From Ramlibacter sp. WS9 (GTDB taxonomy: Bacteria > Pseudomonadota > Gammaproteobacteria > Burkholderiales > Burkholderiaceae_C): a stretch of DNA of 64,000 bases. Location: contig NZ_RKMB01000003.1 in assembly GCF_003797765.1 (NCBI RefSeq), positions 372,001 through 436,000 of the forward strand, read 5' to 3'. Both the position numbers and the translations under genes were made by a program. Positions 54,249 through 63,200 of this stretch are shown in pieces. The notes below the pieces were generated by a model, which saw only the letters and a list, made by a program, of their open reading frames with translations, was not told where the DNA came from and searched no databases. The first letter of the stretch is position 1. Each line of letters starts with the position of its first letter.

Positions 54249-55678
54249 GCGGCGCGCTTGCCGCGCCCACGCGCGACCCTGCTTTCCAGCCGAGCGCCCA
54301 TGGATGGCTCGGCTCGGCATTGGTGCTCGTCGCGCTGGGCGCGGTCGTCCTTTGGGTGACCATTTTCGTGCGCACGCCCATTGGCGAACTTCCAGTGCAC
54401 TTCGCTCAAGGCTACTTTGTGCTCGACGCCACGTCTATGCTGTTTCTGCTGGTCATCAACCTCGTGTTCCTGGGGATCAGCGTGTACATGTGGTCGCGAA
54501 TTCGGACCTCCGCAATCCTCGCGCGGACCATCGGGAGCCGCGCCACGCTCTCCTTGGCATTCATGGTTGCGATGAACCTGGGCACGCTGTCCAACAATCT
54601 GCTGCTCCTGTGGGCCTTCGTTGAATTGACGACGCTTTGCGCCGTGCCACTCGTGGCGCAAGGAGTTGCGCTGCGGCCCCGGCGGGTGGCTTGGCAATAC
54701 ATGCTCTATTCGAGCATGGCCTTGGCGCTGACGTTTCTGGGTATTTTGTGTCTGGCACGCTCGGCCCAACTTCATGGGCTCGAAATCAACTTCGCCCTGG
54801 ATCAAATGTCCCAGGGTCTCGCGACACCAGGCGATGGCTGGCAGCGGCTCGGGCTTGCGTTGATGCTGCTGGGCCTTGGCAGCAAGCTCGGGCTGGCCCC
54901 GTTGTACAGCTGGTTGCCCGAGACCTACGAAGCCGCACCTACCAGCACCAGCGCTCTATTGGCCGCGGTCCAGTTCAACATCAGTGTGGTGGCCGTCTTG
55001 CGGATCCTGCAAGTGTTTCGCGGGCATGACATCGCGTTCGTGATGAATATCCTGTTGGTCATGGGCTGCCTGTCCCTGCTGGTGGCGGCTGTTCAGGTGA
55101 TGGCCGCCCGCAGCTACAAGCGCCTCATCGCCTATGCCTGCGTGAGCTCCTCGGGGGTTATTGCGATCGGTCTGTCGGTGGGCAAGGCGGCGGCCTACGG
55201 CGTGCTGCTTTACATCGTCAGCAACGCCTTCGTCAAGGCATTGCTGTTCCTCACGGCCGGGCGGCTACGAGCCGTCTATCGCACGAACGAGTCCAAGGCG
55301 CTCGGCGGCGCGATTCGCGTCCTTCCCTTCTCGGGTGGGCTCTTCACGGTGGGTGTGTTCGCGCTTCTCGGGTTTCCGCCGTTCGGTGGCTTCATGGCCG
55401 AAATGCTCATCCTGTCAGGGACAGTGCAGGCCGGCAACCTGCTCGCCTTCACCGTGATGTGTACGATGCTCACGGTCATCTTCGTCGCCACGGGGCGATC
55501 GATCTTTCCCATGATCTGGGGCCGTTCCGAGGTGCATGTCGCGGCGGTCAAGGAGAACTGGATGACGGCACTGCCCAAGCTGGGCTTCGTGGTCGCGCTG
55601 GTGCTACTGGGAATCTATACGCCCGCGCCAGTCAGCCGCTTGCTGGTGCTCGTGGCGCAATCAATCGGGGGCCATTGA
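54245..55678 (+). CDS. Ehr/Hyf-like complex, second antiporter-like subunit HyfF (module 1)
   Basis: A 477-residue protein of the NuoN/MrpD/HyfF family. The proton-path residues are kept: glutamate in LLWAFVELTTLCAV and lysine in GLGSKLGLAPLYSWLPETYE, with SYKRLIAYACVSSSGV further on. The GTG start overlaps the stop of HyfE (GTGA). Confidence 0.9.
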   Translation: MSGALAAPTRDPAFQPSAHGWLGSALVLVALGAVVLWVTIFVRTPIGELPVHFAQGYFVLDATSMLFLLVINLVFLGISVYMWSRIRTSAILARTIGSRATLSLAFMVAMNLGTLSNNLLLLWAFVELTTLCAVPLVAQGVALRPRRVAWQYMLYSSMALALTFLGILCLARSAQLHGLEINFALDQMSQGLATPGDGWQRLGLALMLLGLGSKLGLAPLYSWLPETYEAAPTSTSALLAAVQFNISVVAVLRILQVFRGHDIAFVMNILLVMGCLSLLVAAVQVMAARSYKRLIAYACVSSSGVIAIGLSVGKAAAYGVLLYIVSNAFVKALLFLTAGRLRAVYRTNESKALGGAIRVLPFSGGLFTVGVFALLGFPPFGGFMAEMLILSGTVQAGNLLAFTVMCTMLTVIFVATGRSIFPMIWGRSEVHVAAVKENWMTALPKLGFVVALVLLGIYTPAPVSRLLVLVAQSIGGH

Positions 55679-57159
55679 TGTTGCAGGCCACGTCTGTCGC
55701 CATGAGGCTGACGCGGGAGATCGAACCGGCGAGCCTGGATGATTGGGTCGCCGGCTGCGACCGGGCCCTCGCGCGAGGCGCCCGGATGCTGACACTCTTT
55801 GGACGCGAGGATGGGACCGGCCGAGTCGTCACCACGGCTGTTTTGCTCCCAGAGCACGGCTCAATTGAGATCCTGAGGGGGCATGGAGTACCCAACCAGC
55901 GCTACCAAGCGCTTACGTCGAACCACCCCGCCGTGCACATGTTTGAACGCGAGTTGTGGGAGCAGACTGGCCTGGTTCCCGAGGGCCATCCATGGCTGAA
56001 GCCCGTACGCTACGAAGGCGCCCGCCAGCAGCAGATGCACGGGCATCCGTATTTCAACGTGCGCGGGCATGGCATCCACGAAGTCGGCGTCGGCCCTATT
56101 CACGCAAGCGTGATCGAGCCAGGGCATTTCCGCTTCATGTGTCACGGCGAGACCGTGCATCACCTGGAGATCCAGCTTGGCTATCAGCACCGCGGCGTCG
56201 AGGCCTTGCTGCTGCGCCGCAATCCGTTGGGCCTGGCGCCGTTGGTCGAAACCATCGTGGGCGACTCTTCCATTGCCTACGCCTGGGGTTACTGCGCGGC
56301 GGTCGAGGCCCTCTCAGATACCCAGGTGAATCTGCAGACGGACATCGTGCGCGGTATCGCGCTCGAATTGGAGCGCATCGGCATGCACCTCGTGGCACTC
56401 ACGGGTCTGGCAACCGACATTGCCTTCCTGCAGGGCGGCGCGACGTATGGCAGGCTGCGCACGGCGATCATCAATGCGACCATGCGCGCATGCGGCAGCC
56501 GATTCGGTCGGGGATGGCTGCGTCCCGGCGACGCGCGTTTTGGCATCGACGATGCGCGGCGCGCGGACCTGGTGCAAACGATCGCTGGCCTGTTGAAGGA
56601 CATGGCCGAAGTGAACGATCTCATGCTCGGTGCCCGCAGCGTCAAGGCCCGTTTCCAGGGCGTAGGCACCGTCGATGCCCAGTCGGCACGCGGTATTGGG
56701 CTCACTGGCCTGGTGGCACGCGCGAGCGGACTGCCGTTCGACACGCGTTCGCGTCTGCCCGGCAAGCTGTACACCGCACATCCTGTTCCCACGCTCGTGG
56801 AGGACACCGGCGACTGCTGGGCGCGCTTCAGGTTGCGCATGAGGGAGGCGGAAGCCTCCGCCCGATGGATTGCAAAGGCCTTGCAGGTGCCCGATCTTGC
56901 TTTGCCGCCGCACCAGGCCGCCGCACCAGGGCGATTGTGGCCGCGGACGCTGTGCGTCTCCGTTCGCGAGGGGTTCCGCGGACCTGTGATCCAGGCCCTC
57001 GAAACCGGCGAGGACGGCAGCTTGCTGCACTACAAGGTCCAGGACCCGTCGATGCAGAACTGGTACGGCCTGGCGCTGGCGCTGCGCGAGAACGAAATCT
57101 CGGACTTTCCGATCTGCAACAAGAGCTTTGATCTTTCCTATTGCGGAAACGATCTGTAA
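55678..57159 (+). CDS. Ehr/Hyf-like large subunit (NuoCD/HyfG type) lacking Ni-Fe ligands (module 1)
   Basis: A 493-residue protein joining a NuoC-like N-terminal part (about 1-110) to a NuoD/hydrogenase-large-subunit part (VGVGPIHASVIEPGHFRF, LGYQHRGVEALLLRRN). In true group 4 hydrogenases a CxxC sits after the conserved helix and a second CxxC near the end. Here the first region reads GDSSIAYAWGYC (about 195) and the last KSFDLSYCGNDL, so three of four ligands are missing and no Ni-Fe site can form. The start overlaps the previous stop (TGATG). Confidence 0.9.
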   Translation: MLQATSVAMRLTREIEPASLDDWVAGCDRALARGARMLTLFGREDGTGRVVTTAVLLPEHGSIEILRGHGVPNQRYQALTSNHPAVHMFERELWEQTGLVPEGHPWLKPVRYEGARQQQMHGHPYFNVRGHGIHEVGVGPIHASVIEPGHFRFMCHGETVHHLEIQLGYQHRGVEALLLRRNPLGLAPLVETIVGDSSIAYAWGYCAAVEALSDTQVNLQTDIVRGIALELERIGMHLVALTGLATDIAFLQGGATYGRLRTAIINATMRACGSRFGRGWLRPGDARFGIDDARRADLVQTIAGLLKDMAEVNDLMLGARSVKARFQGVGTVDAQSARGIGLTGLVARASGLPFDTRSRLPGKLYTAHPVPTLVEDTGDCWARFRLRMREAEASARWIAKALQVPDLALPPHQAAAPGRLWPRTLCVSVREGFRGPVIQALETGEDGSLLHYKVQDPSMQNWYGLALALRENEISDFPICNKSFDLSYCGNDL

Positions 57160-57166
57160 GGGACCC

Positions 57167-57916
57167 GTGCTCAAGTCAATCGCCGTGAGGGTGTCGCAGG
57201 GCTCCCAATACATCAAAGACCCGCGCAAGGCGGATCCCGTGGGCTTTCGCGGCTTGCCCGTCATTGGCAAGGAACTCTGCGAAGCAGATTGCCGCAGGTG
57301 CGCCGACGCTTGCCCCACTCAGGCGATCGATGTGGACCCTGTGCGCATCGATCTGGGGCGCTGCATCATGTGCGGCGACTGCGCGCCGGTTTGTCCCTCG
57401 AAGAAGATTTCGTACTCCAGCCAGTTTCAACTGGCCGCCACATCTCGAGACGGATTGGTGATCAGTCAGGCTCGGCCGCGTCCGGACCCCGTGAAGGTGT
57501 CGCAAGCCTTGCACCGGCGATTCGGCCGCTCGATGAAGTTGAGGTCCGTTTCCGCAGGCGGCTGCAATGGCTGCGAGTTGGAGGTCAACGCGTTGACGAA
57601 CGTGAACTTCGATATTGGACGCTACGGCATCGACATCGTCGCTTCGCCGCGCCACGCGGATGGCCTGATCCTCACCGGCCCCATCACACTCAACATGGCT
57701 CTTGCTCTGCAGCTTTGCTGGGATGCCATGCCGGAGCCCAAGATCGTCATTGCCGTGGGCGCATGCGCGATCTCCGCCGGCCTGTTCGAGAATGCGGCGG
57801 GTGTCGAGCGCAGCTTCCTCGAGCGATTCAAACCGACACTGTTCGTGCCTGGCTGTCCTGCGCATCCCTTGACGATGGTGTGCGGGATCCTGGATCTGCT
57901 CGGGATTGAGAGCTGA
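57167..57916 (+). CDS. Ferredoxin-small subunit fusion (HyfH-HyfI type, module 1)
   Basis: A 249-residue Fe-S protein. The N-terminal half is a 2[4Fe-4S] ferredoxin: Cys38, 42, 45, 49 (first gap x3 instead of the usual x2) and Cys66, 69, 72, 76. The C-terminal half is the NuoB/HyfI-like small subunit with all four proximal-cluster cysteines: Cys133, Cys136 (GGCNGCELEV), Cys200 (GACAIS) and Cys230 (PGCPAHP). HyfH and HyfI are usually separate genes. It starts with GTG after AGGGA, 7 bp downstream of the large subunit. Confidence 0.9.
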   Translation: MLKSIAVRVSQGSQYIKDPRKADPVGFRGLPVIGKELCEADCRRCADACPTQAIDVDPVRIDLGRCIMCGDCAPVCPSKKISYSSQFQLAATSRDGLVISQARPRPDPVKVSQALHRRFGRSMKLRSVSAGGCNGCELEVNALTNVNFDIGRYGIDIVASPRHADGLILTGPITLNMALALQLCWDAMPEPKIVIAVGACAISAGLFENAAGVERSFLERFKPTLFVPGCPAHPLTMVCGILDLLGIES

Positions 57917-57974
57917 CGCTGTCCAGGGCCGCCGCGCCGCGCGGCGGTGCTCCAGTGTTGAATCTCATTAATGT

Positions 57975-57996
57975 AAGATGTGCATAAGATGTAATT
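57975..57996. promoter_or_regulatory. Tandem 11-bp AAGATG repeats upstream of module 2
   Basis: Two directly repeated 11-mers, AAGATGTGCAT (57975-57985) and AAGATGTAATT (57986-57996), lie in the only AT-rich part of the gap between the two Ehr-like operons. The half-site AAGATGYAT is known for the nitric-oxide sensor NsrR. One-turn spacing suggests two dimers or one dimer on a direct repeat. The gap holds no convincing -35/-10 pair. Confidence 0.4.
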
Positions 57997-58104
57997 GCCA
58001 CTCTGCGTTGTCGAGGATATCCATGGCGCTGAAGACCGCGAGGTTGATGCTGCCTCGTCCCTTGCAGGACCGTGGTCGGCGCCCCCGCGCACTCGAAGTC
58101 GGCC

Positions 58105-60120
58105 ATGGCTAGCCCGGCGCAATGGCTGGCACTTGACTGGATCCTGGTGATCCTGGGCGCGTGGCTTGCGGTGGGGATCGTCGGAGTCCTCTTCTTGCGG
58201 CGCCTGGCCTTCGTTGCACATGTGCTCTTCCCGGCCGGCGCGGTGCTCAGCCTGGGCCTCTTTGCGGTCGCGGCGATAGCGCTGGCGGCGACACCCGAAG
58301 TTGCCGTGCTTCCCATTGGGCTTCCCGCGCTGCCATTTCACCTCCGGCTCGACAGCCTTTCAGCGTTCTTCCTGATGGTCATCGGGGCGGCCTCGGCGGG
58401 CATCTCGACTTTTGCGGCCGGCTATTTCCGCCGGGGCGAAGGCACGCCCCCCGGCTTGCTTTGCCTGGAATACCACGTCTTCCTGGTCAGCATGGCGGGC
58501 GTGCTCCTGGCAGACGACGCCTATTCCTTCATGGTGATGTGGGAGACGATGGCCCTGTCGTCCTTCTTCCTGGTGACGGCCAACCACCGTGTCCCCGAAG
58601 TGCGCAGTGCCGGCTATCTCTACATCACCATGGCCCGGATCGGAGCAATAGCGATCCTGCTGTGCTTTGGCGTGTTGCAGGCGAACACAGGCGACTACAC
58701 GTTCGCCAACATGCGAGCCCAATCGTTGTCGCCGTTCTGGGCATCGATAGGGTTTCTGCTGGCACTCTTCGGGTTCGGTGCCAAGGCCGGCGTCCTGCCG
58801 CTGCACGTCTGGCTGCCCGAAGCGCATCCGGCCGCGCCGTCGCCGGTGTCAGCATTGATGAGTGGCGTGATGCTGAATACCGCGATCTATGGCTTGCTGC
58901 GAGTCACCTTGGACCTGCTTCACCTCAGATTGTGGTGGTGGGGAGGGTTGCTGCTGGCCGTCGGGCTTGCCACGGCGCTGTTCGGCGTCGTATTTGCTTC
59001 CGTCCAGACCGACATGAAGCGCCTGCTCGCCTATTCCTCGATCGAGAACATGGGCCTCGTTTTTGTCGGGCTGGGTTTGACTCTGATCTTCGCTGGCTAC
59101 GAAATGAAGCCAATGGCCGCGCTCTCACTGACGGCGACCCTGTACCACGTAGCCAGCCACTCCTTCTTCAAGAGCCTGCTCTTCCTGGGTACCGGATCTG
59201 TCCTGCACGCCACCTCTGAACGCAATCTGGGGAAGCTGGGCGGGTTGATCCGCACGATGCCTTGGGTCGGCTGGTTGACATTGCTCGGCGTGCTCGCCAG
59301 CGCGGGCCTGCCTCCGCTCGGCGGGTTCATATCGGAGTGGCTGCTGCTGCAAAGCTTCCTGTTCACACCGAGCCTGCCGGTGCCATTGCTGACCATGCTC
59401 ATCCCCGTGGTCGCCGCGCTGATCGCATTGGTGGCAGCCCTGGCCGGCTACACGATGGTCAAGTTCTTCGGGGTCATCTTCCTGGGCCAACCCCGCGAAG
59501 AGAAACTGGCCCGCGCGCACGACGCGGGCGGCTGGGAGCGCGCCGGCATGCTCTGGCTGGCGCTCGGCTGCGTCGTGCTTGGGTTGCTGCCGACGCACTT
59601 CATCCGCTTGATCGATCACGTCACGCTGACACTGGTCGGCGCCGGCCTGGGCAGCCGCCTCGGCGAAAACGGCTGGCTGCTGGCCCCCAATGGCCTGGAG
59701 CAGGCCAGTTATGGACCGGTCATCTTCCTGTTGGGCATCCTGGCAAGCTTTGCGCTGGCCTACCTGCTGGTGCGCGCGCTGTACCACGGGCGCATGCGGC
59801 GCGCACGGCCATGGGCCTGCGGTTTCCCATGGGGCACGGCGCGCATGCAGGACACCGCCGAGGGCTTCGGCCAGCCGATCCGGCAGATTTTCGAGGCGTT
59901 CTTCGTCATGAAGCGCGAACTGCCGACGCCCTTCGATGCGAACCCGCGCTACCGCGTCACCGTGGAGGACCATTTCTGGCGTTGGCTTTATGTGCCCATC
60001 ATGGACCTGGCCAACTACCTTGCCCGATTGGCGGGGAAGATGCAGCAGGGACGAATCTCGGTCTACCTGTTGTACAGCTTCCTCACCCTTGCGGCGACGC
60101 TCCTGGCGGTGATGCGATGA
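58105..60120 (+). CDS. Ehr/Hyf-like complex, antiporter-like subunit HyfB (module 2)
   Basis: A 671-residue NuoL/HyfB-like membrane protein, paralogue of the one at 50711. It keeps glutamate in MVMWETMALSSFFLV and lysine in FGAKAGVLPLHVWLPEAH, and has SVQTDMKRLLAYSSIENMGLV. The C-terminus contains ACGFPWGTARMQDTAEGF like module 1. The ATG at 58105 starts at the first helix; an in-frame GTG at 58072 has an AGGA too close to be a good site. Confidence 0.9.
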   Translation: MASPAQWLALDWILVILGAWLAVGIVGVLFLRRLAFVAHVLFPAGAVLSLGLFAVAAIALAATPEVAVLPIGLPALPFHLRLDSLSAFFLMVIGAASAGISTFAAGYFRRGEGTPPGLLCLEYHVFLVSMAGVLLADDAYSFMVMWETMALSSFFLVTANHRVPEVRSAGYLYITMARIGAIAILLCFGVLQANTGDYTFANMRAQSLSPFWASIGFLLALFGFGAKAGVLPLHVWLPEAHPAAPSPVSALMSGVMLNTAIYGLLRVTLDLLHLRLWWWGGLLLAVGLATALFGVVFASVQTDMKRLLAYSSIENMGLVFVGLGLTLIFAGYEMKPMAALSLTATLYHVASHSFFKSLLFLGTGSVLHATSERNLGKLGGLIRTMPWVGWLTLLGVLASAGLPPLGGFISEWLLLQSFLFTPSLPVPLLTMLIPVVAALIALVAALAGYTMVKFFGVIFLGQPREEKLARAHDAGGWERAGMLWLALGCVVLGLLPTHFIRLIDHVTLTLVGAGLGSRLGENGWLLAPNGLEQASYGPVIFLLGILASFALAYLLVRALYHGRMRRARPWACGFPWGTARMQDTAEGFGQPIRQIFEAFFVMKRELPTPFDANPRYRVTVEDHFWRWLYVPIMDLANYLARLAGKMQQGRISVYLLYSFLTLAATLLAVMR

Positions 60121-61064
60121 ATGCCTCGGGCGTGCTCTCGCAGCTTCTGGAGATCCTGATCGCGGTTGCGCTGGCGCCGCTTTTGAGCGGCTGGGTGAAT
60201 CAGTGGCGCTCGTGGCTGCAGAACAAGTCGGCACCGAGCATCTGGCAGCCGTATCGGATGCTCCATAAGTTGTTCAACAAAGAGTCCATGGTCGCGGACA
60301 ATGCCTCGCGGTTGTTCCGCACCGCACCGTACGTCGTGTTCGGCTGCATGGTGCTGGCCTGCTCGATCATTCCGACGGTCTCGACCGATCTGCCCTTGGC
60401 GCCGGCCGCCGACGCGATCGCGCTGGTGGGTCTTTTCGCGCTGGCACGGGTTTTCATATCGCTCGCGGCCATGGATATCGGTACCGCCTTCGGCACCATG
60501 GGCGCCCGGCGGGAAATGCTCATCGGCTTCTTGGCGGAGCCGGCGCTGCTGATGGTGCTGTTCTCGGCCTCGCTCATTTCGCAGTCGACGTCGCTGACCA
60601 CCATCGTGGAAACACTGGCGCACCGAGAACTCGCCATCTACCCTGGCCTGGCCTTCGCGGGTGTCGCCTTCACGATGGTGTCGCTCGCGGAGAACGCCCG
60701 GGTGCCGGTCGATAACCCGGCAACGCACCTCGAACTGACCATGATCCACGAGGCGCTGATCCTCGAATACTCCGGGCGCCACCTGGCACTGCTCGAATGG
60801 GCCGCCAGCCTGAAACTGTTCGCCTACTCGTGCATTGGCCTGGCGCTGTTCGTTCCCTGGGGCGTGGCGCAGGCCCAGGCGCCCACGGCCTTGTTGTTGG
60901 CCATCCCGGTGCTGGTCTTGAAGCTCGCGGTGGGCGGTTTCCTGCTCGCGGCTCTGGAGACGTTGAGCGCGAAGATGCGGATCTTCCGGGTGCCGGAATT
61001 CCTGGCGACGGCCTTCCTGCTTGCTGTGCTCGGAATGCTGGTCCACCTGCTGCTGGCCCGATGA
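60117..61064 (+). CDS. Ehr/Hyf-like complex, NuoH-like subunit HyfC (module 2)
   Basis: A 315-residue NuoH/HyfC-like protein. It shares ARVFISLAAMDIGTAFGTMG, EPALLMVLFSASL and NARVPVDNPATHLELTMIHE with the module 1 copy, so both are real paralogues and not misreadings. The ATG overlaps the HyfB stop (ATGA). Confidence 0.92.
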   Translation: MNASGVLSQLLEILIAVALAPLLSGWVNQWRSWLQNKSAPSIWQPYRMLHKLFNKESMVADNASRLFRTAPYVVFGCMVLACSIIPTVSTDLPLAPAADAIALVGLFALARVFISLAAMDIGTAFGTMGARREMLIGFLAEPALLMVLFSASLISQSTSLTTIVETLAHRELAIYPGLAFAGVAFTMVSLAENARVPVDNPATHLELTMIHEALILEYSGRHLALLEWAASLKLFAYSCIGLALFVPWGVAQAQAPTALLLAIPVLVLKLAVGGFLLAALETLSAKMRIFRVPEFLATAFLLAVLGMLVHLLLAR

Positions 61065-61065
61065 C

Positions 61066-61725
61066 ATGAGCACCTTGCTGACCCAGTTCGTGAACCTGCT
61101 CGGCGCCATGCTGCTGATGCTGGCCTTCGCCATGATCTCGCAGCGCCGCATTCTGTCCCTGATCTACCTGTTCACCCTGCAGGGCGCAACGCTCGCATTG
61201 GCCACAGCCGTCGTGGGCTATGTGACGAACCAGCACCACTTGTACTTGTCCGCGGCGCTGACCTTCCTGCTGAAGGTGCTGCTGATTCCGTTCTTGCTCC
61301 ACCGGGTGATCGATCGCCTGGGGATTCGCAGGGACGTCGAAACCCTGATCAATATCCCGACGACCATGCTGATCGGGATCGTCGTTGTCATTTTCTCTTT
61401 CAATCTGGCGATCCCGATCTCACAGCTTTCCTCAACGCTGGCCAGGGGGACCTTGGGCATCGCGCTGGCATGCGTCCTGCTGTCCTTCCTGATGATGATC
61501 ACGCGCGCGAAGGCGGTTCCTCAGGTCATCGGCTTCCTCGCAATGGAGAACGGCTTGTTCTTCGCGGCAACCGCGGCGACCTACGGCATGCCGATGGTGG
61601 TTGAACTGGGCATCGCCCTGGACGTCCTGGTCGGCGTGCTCATCCTGGGTGTCTTCATGTTCCAGATCCGCGAGCAGTTCGACAGCCTGGACATCCGCAA
61701 TCTCGAGAAACTGAAGGACGACTAA
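61066..61725 (+). CDS. Ehr/Hyf-like complex, HyfE-like subunit (module 2)
   Basis: A 219-residue HyfE-like membrane protein: LSLIYLFTLQGATLALATAV and VIGFLAMENGLFFAATAATYG, with the same MEN motif as module 1, then a charged tail (NLEKLKDD). The ATG lies 1 bp after the HyfC stop; the frame is open slightly upstream. Confidence 0.87.
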   Translation: MSTLLTQFVNLLGAMLLMLAFAMISQRRILSLIYLFTLQGATLALATAVVGYVTNQHHLYLSAALTFLLKVLLIPFLLHRVIDRLGIRRDVETLINIPTTMLIGIVVVIFSFNLAIPISQLSSTLARGTLGIALACVLLSFLMMITRAKAVPQVIGFLAMENGLFFAATAATYGMPMVVELGIALDVLVGVLILGVFMFQIREQFDSLDIRNLEKLKDD

Positions 61726-61726
61726 C

Positions 61727-63196
61727 TTGGACCTCGAGCTGAACGCCCTGGCATTCCTTCTGGCCTGCCCCCTGGCCGGCGGCCTGGTGCTGGCCCTCAT
61801 CGGCCATCATGACAACGCCCGGGACGTGAATGTCGCCTTCAGCGCCGGCACGTTTCTGGCGGCGTGCTTCCTGACTGCCCGGATCATCGATGGCGGGCCG
61901 ATGCTGGTGTGGAATCGCGAGTTCTACATCGATGCGCTGAACGTCTTCCTGGTGGCGTTGACGGCGTTCGTGGCCCTCACCACGTCGATATTTTCGCGGC
62001 CCTACATGCGGGTGGAGCGCGACCACGGCAAGATGACGCCACCACGGATGCGCCTGTACCACAGCATGTACCAGCTGTTCAGCTTCACGATGCTGCTGGC
62101 GCTGACGACCAACAATATGGGCATCATCTGGGTGTCGATGGAGGCGGCGACCCTGACGACCGTGTTGCTGGTGTCCGTCTATCGCACCGCCGCCAGTCTG
62201 GAAGCGGCCTGGAAGTACTTCATCCTCTGCGGCGTGGGGATCGCCCAGGCCCTGTTCGGAACCGTGCTGCTGTACATGGCTGCCGAGCGGGTGATCGGGC
62301 CGGAAGGCGGCGCGCTGCTATGGACCAACCTGGACGCTGTCAAAGGCCAGCTCGATCCCAACGTGATCACCTTGGCCTTTGCGTTCCTCTTCATCGGTTA
62401 CGGCACCAAGGTGGGTCTGGTGCCTGTGCACAACTGGCTGCCCGACGCCCACGCCGAAGGGCCGACACCCGTGTCTGCGGTGCTGTCGGGCCTGCTGCTG
62501 AACGTCGCCCTCTATGCGGTTCTGCGTTGCAAGGTCCTCACGGACGGCGCCCTGCACAGCAGCGTGCTCTCCGGCGCCCTGATGATGGGATTCGGGCTGC
62601 TGTCGGTCGTCGCGGCCGTCTTCTTCCTCATACGGCAACGGGACGTCAAGCGCATGTTCGCGTATTCGTCGATCGAGCATATGGGCATGATGACCTTCGC
62701 CTTTGGGATGGCCGGCCCGATCGCCAGCTACGCAGGCCTGCTGCACATGACCGTGCATTCACTCATCAAGTCCGCTATCTTTTTCGCCGTGGGGCATGCG
62801 ACCCAGAAGGCCGGCACCCAGATCATGGAAAACATCCGTGGATTGATCACGGTCAGTCCCACCGTGGCGTGGGGACTGATGCTGGGCGCGCTGGCGATCC
62901 TCGGCATGCCGCCGTTTGGCGTATTCGCCAGTGAGTTCCTCATCGTCACGACAGCGATGCGCGAACAACCGTGGGCGACGCCGTTCCTGCTCATCGCACT
63001 CGGGCTGGCGTTCGCGTCGGTGTTCAGCCGGGTCCAGCCCATGGTGTTCGGTGAGACGAATGTGAAGCCGCTGGCGCATCCACCTGCGTTGATCCCCGTG
63101 TTTGTGCATCTTGCGCTGGGGTTGATGTTGGGCCTGTACGTGCCGCCCTATCTGGACTCTTGGTATCGCCAGGCGGCCGCCATGCTGGGACGTTGA
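61727..63196 (+). CDS. Ehr/Hyf-like complex, second antiporter-like subunit HyfF (module 2)
   Basis: A 489-residue HyfF/NuoN-like protein. Proton-path residues are glutamate in WVSMEAATLTTVLLVSVY and lysine in YGTKVGLVPVHNWLPDAHAE, with QRDVKRMFAYSSIEHMGMM. The start is TTG at 61727, 1 bp after the HyfE stop and behind GAAGGA. Confidence 0.9.
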   Translation: MDLELNALAFLLACPLAGGLVLALIGHHDNARDVNVAFSAGTFLAACFLTARIIDGGPMLVWNREFYIDALNVFLVALTAFVALTTSIFSRPYMRVERDHGKMTPPRMRLYHSMYQLFSFTMLLALTTNNMGIIWVSMEAATLTTVLLVSVYRTAASLEAAWKYFILCGVGIAQALFGTVLLYMAAERVIGPEGGALLWTNLDAVKGQLDPNVITLAFAFLFIGYGTKVGLVPVHNWLPDAHAEGPTPVSAVLSGLLLNVALYAVLRCKVLTDGALHSSVLSGALMMGFGLLSVVAAVFFLIRQRDVKRMFAYSSIEHMGMMTFAFGMAGPIASYAGLLHMTVHSLIKSAIFFAVGHATQKAGTQIMENIRGLITVSPTVAWGLMLGALAILGMPPFGVFASEFLIVTTAMREQPWATPFLLIALGLAFASVFSRVQPMVFGETNVKPLAHPPALIPVFVHLALGLMLGLYVPPYLDSWYRQAAAMLGR

Positions 63197-63200
63197 CGCT

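Noticed and set aside
50711..57916. Calling module 1 a formate hydrogenlyase or hydrogenase-4
   Set aside because: The large subunit lacks three of the four Ni-Fe cysteines and no formate dehydrogenase or maturation gene is present in the window.
58023..58112. A 29-residue frame (MALKTARLMLPR...) in the gap before module 2
   Set aside because: Very short, overlaps the HyfB start and has no clear ribosome site or similarity I can name.
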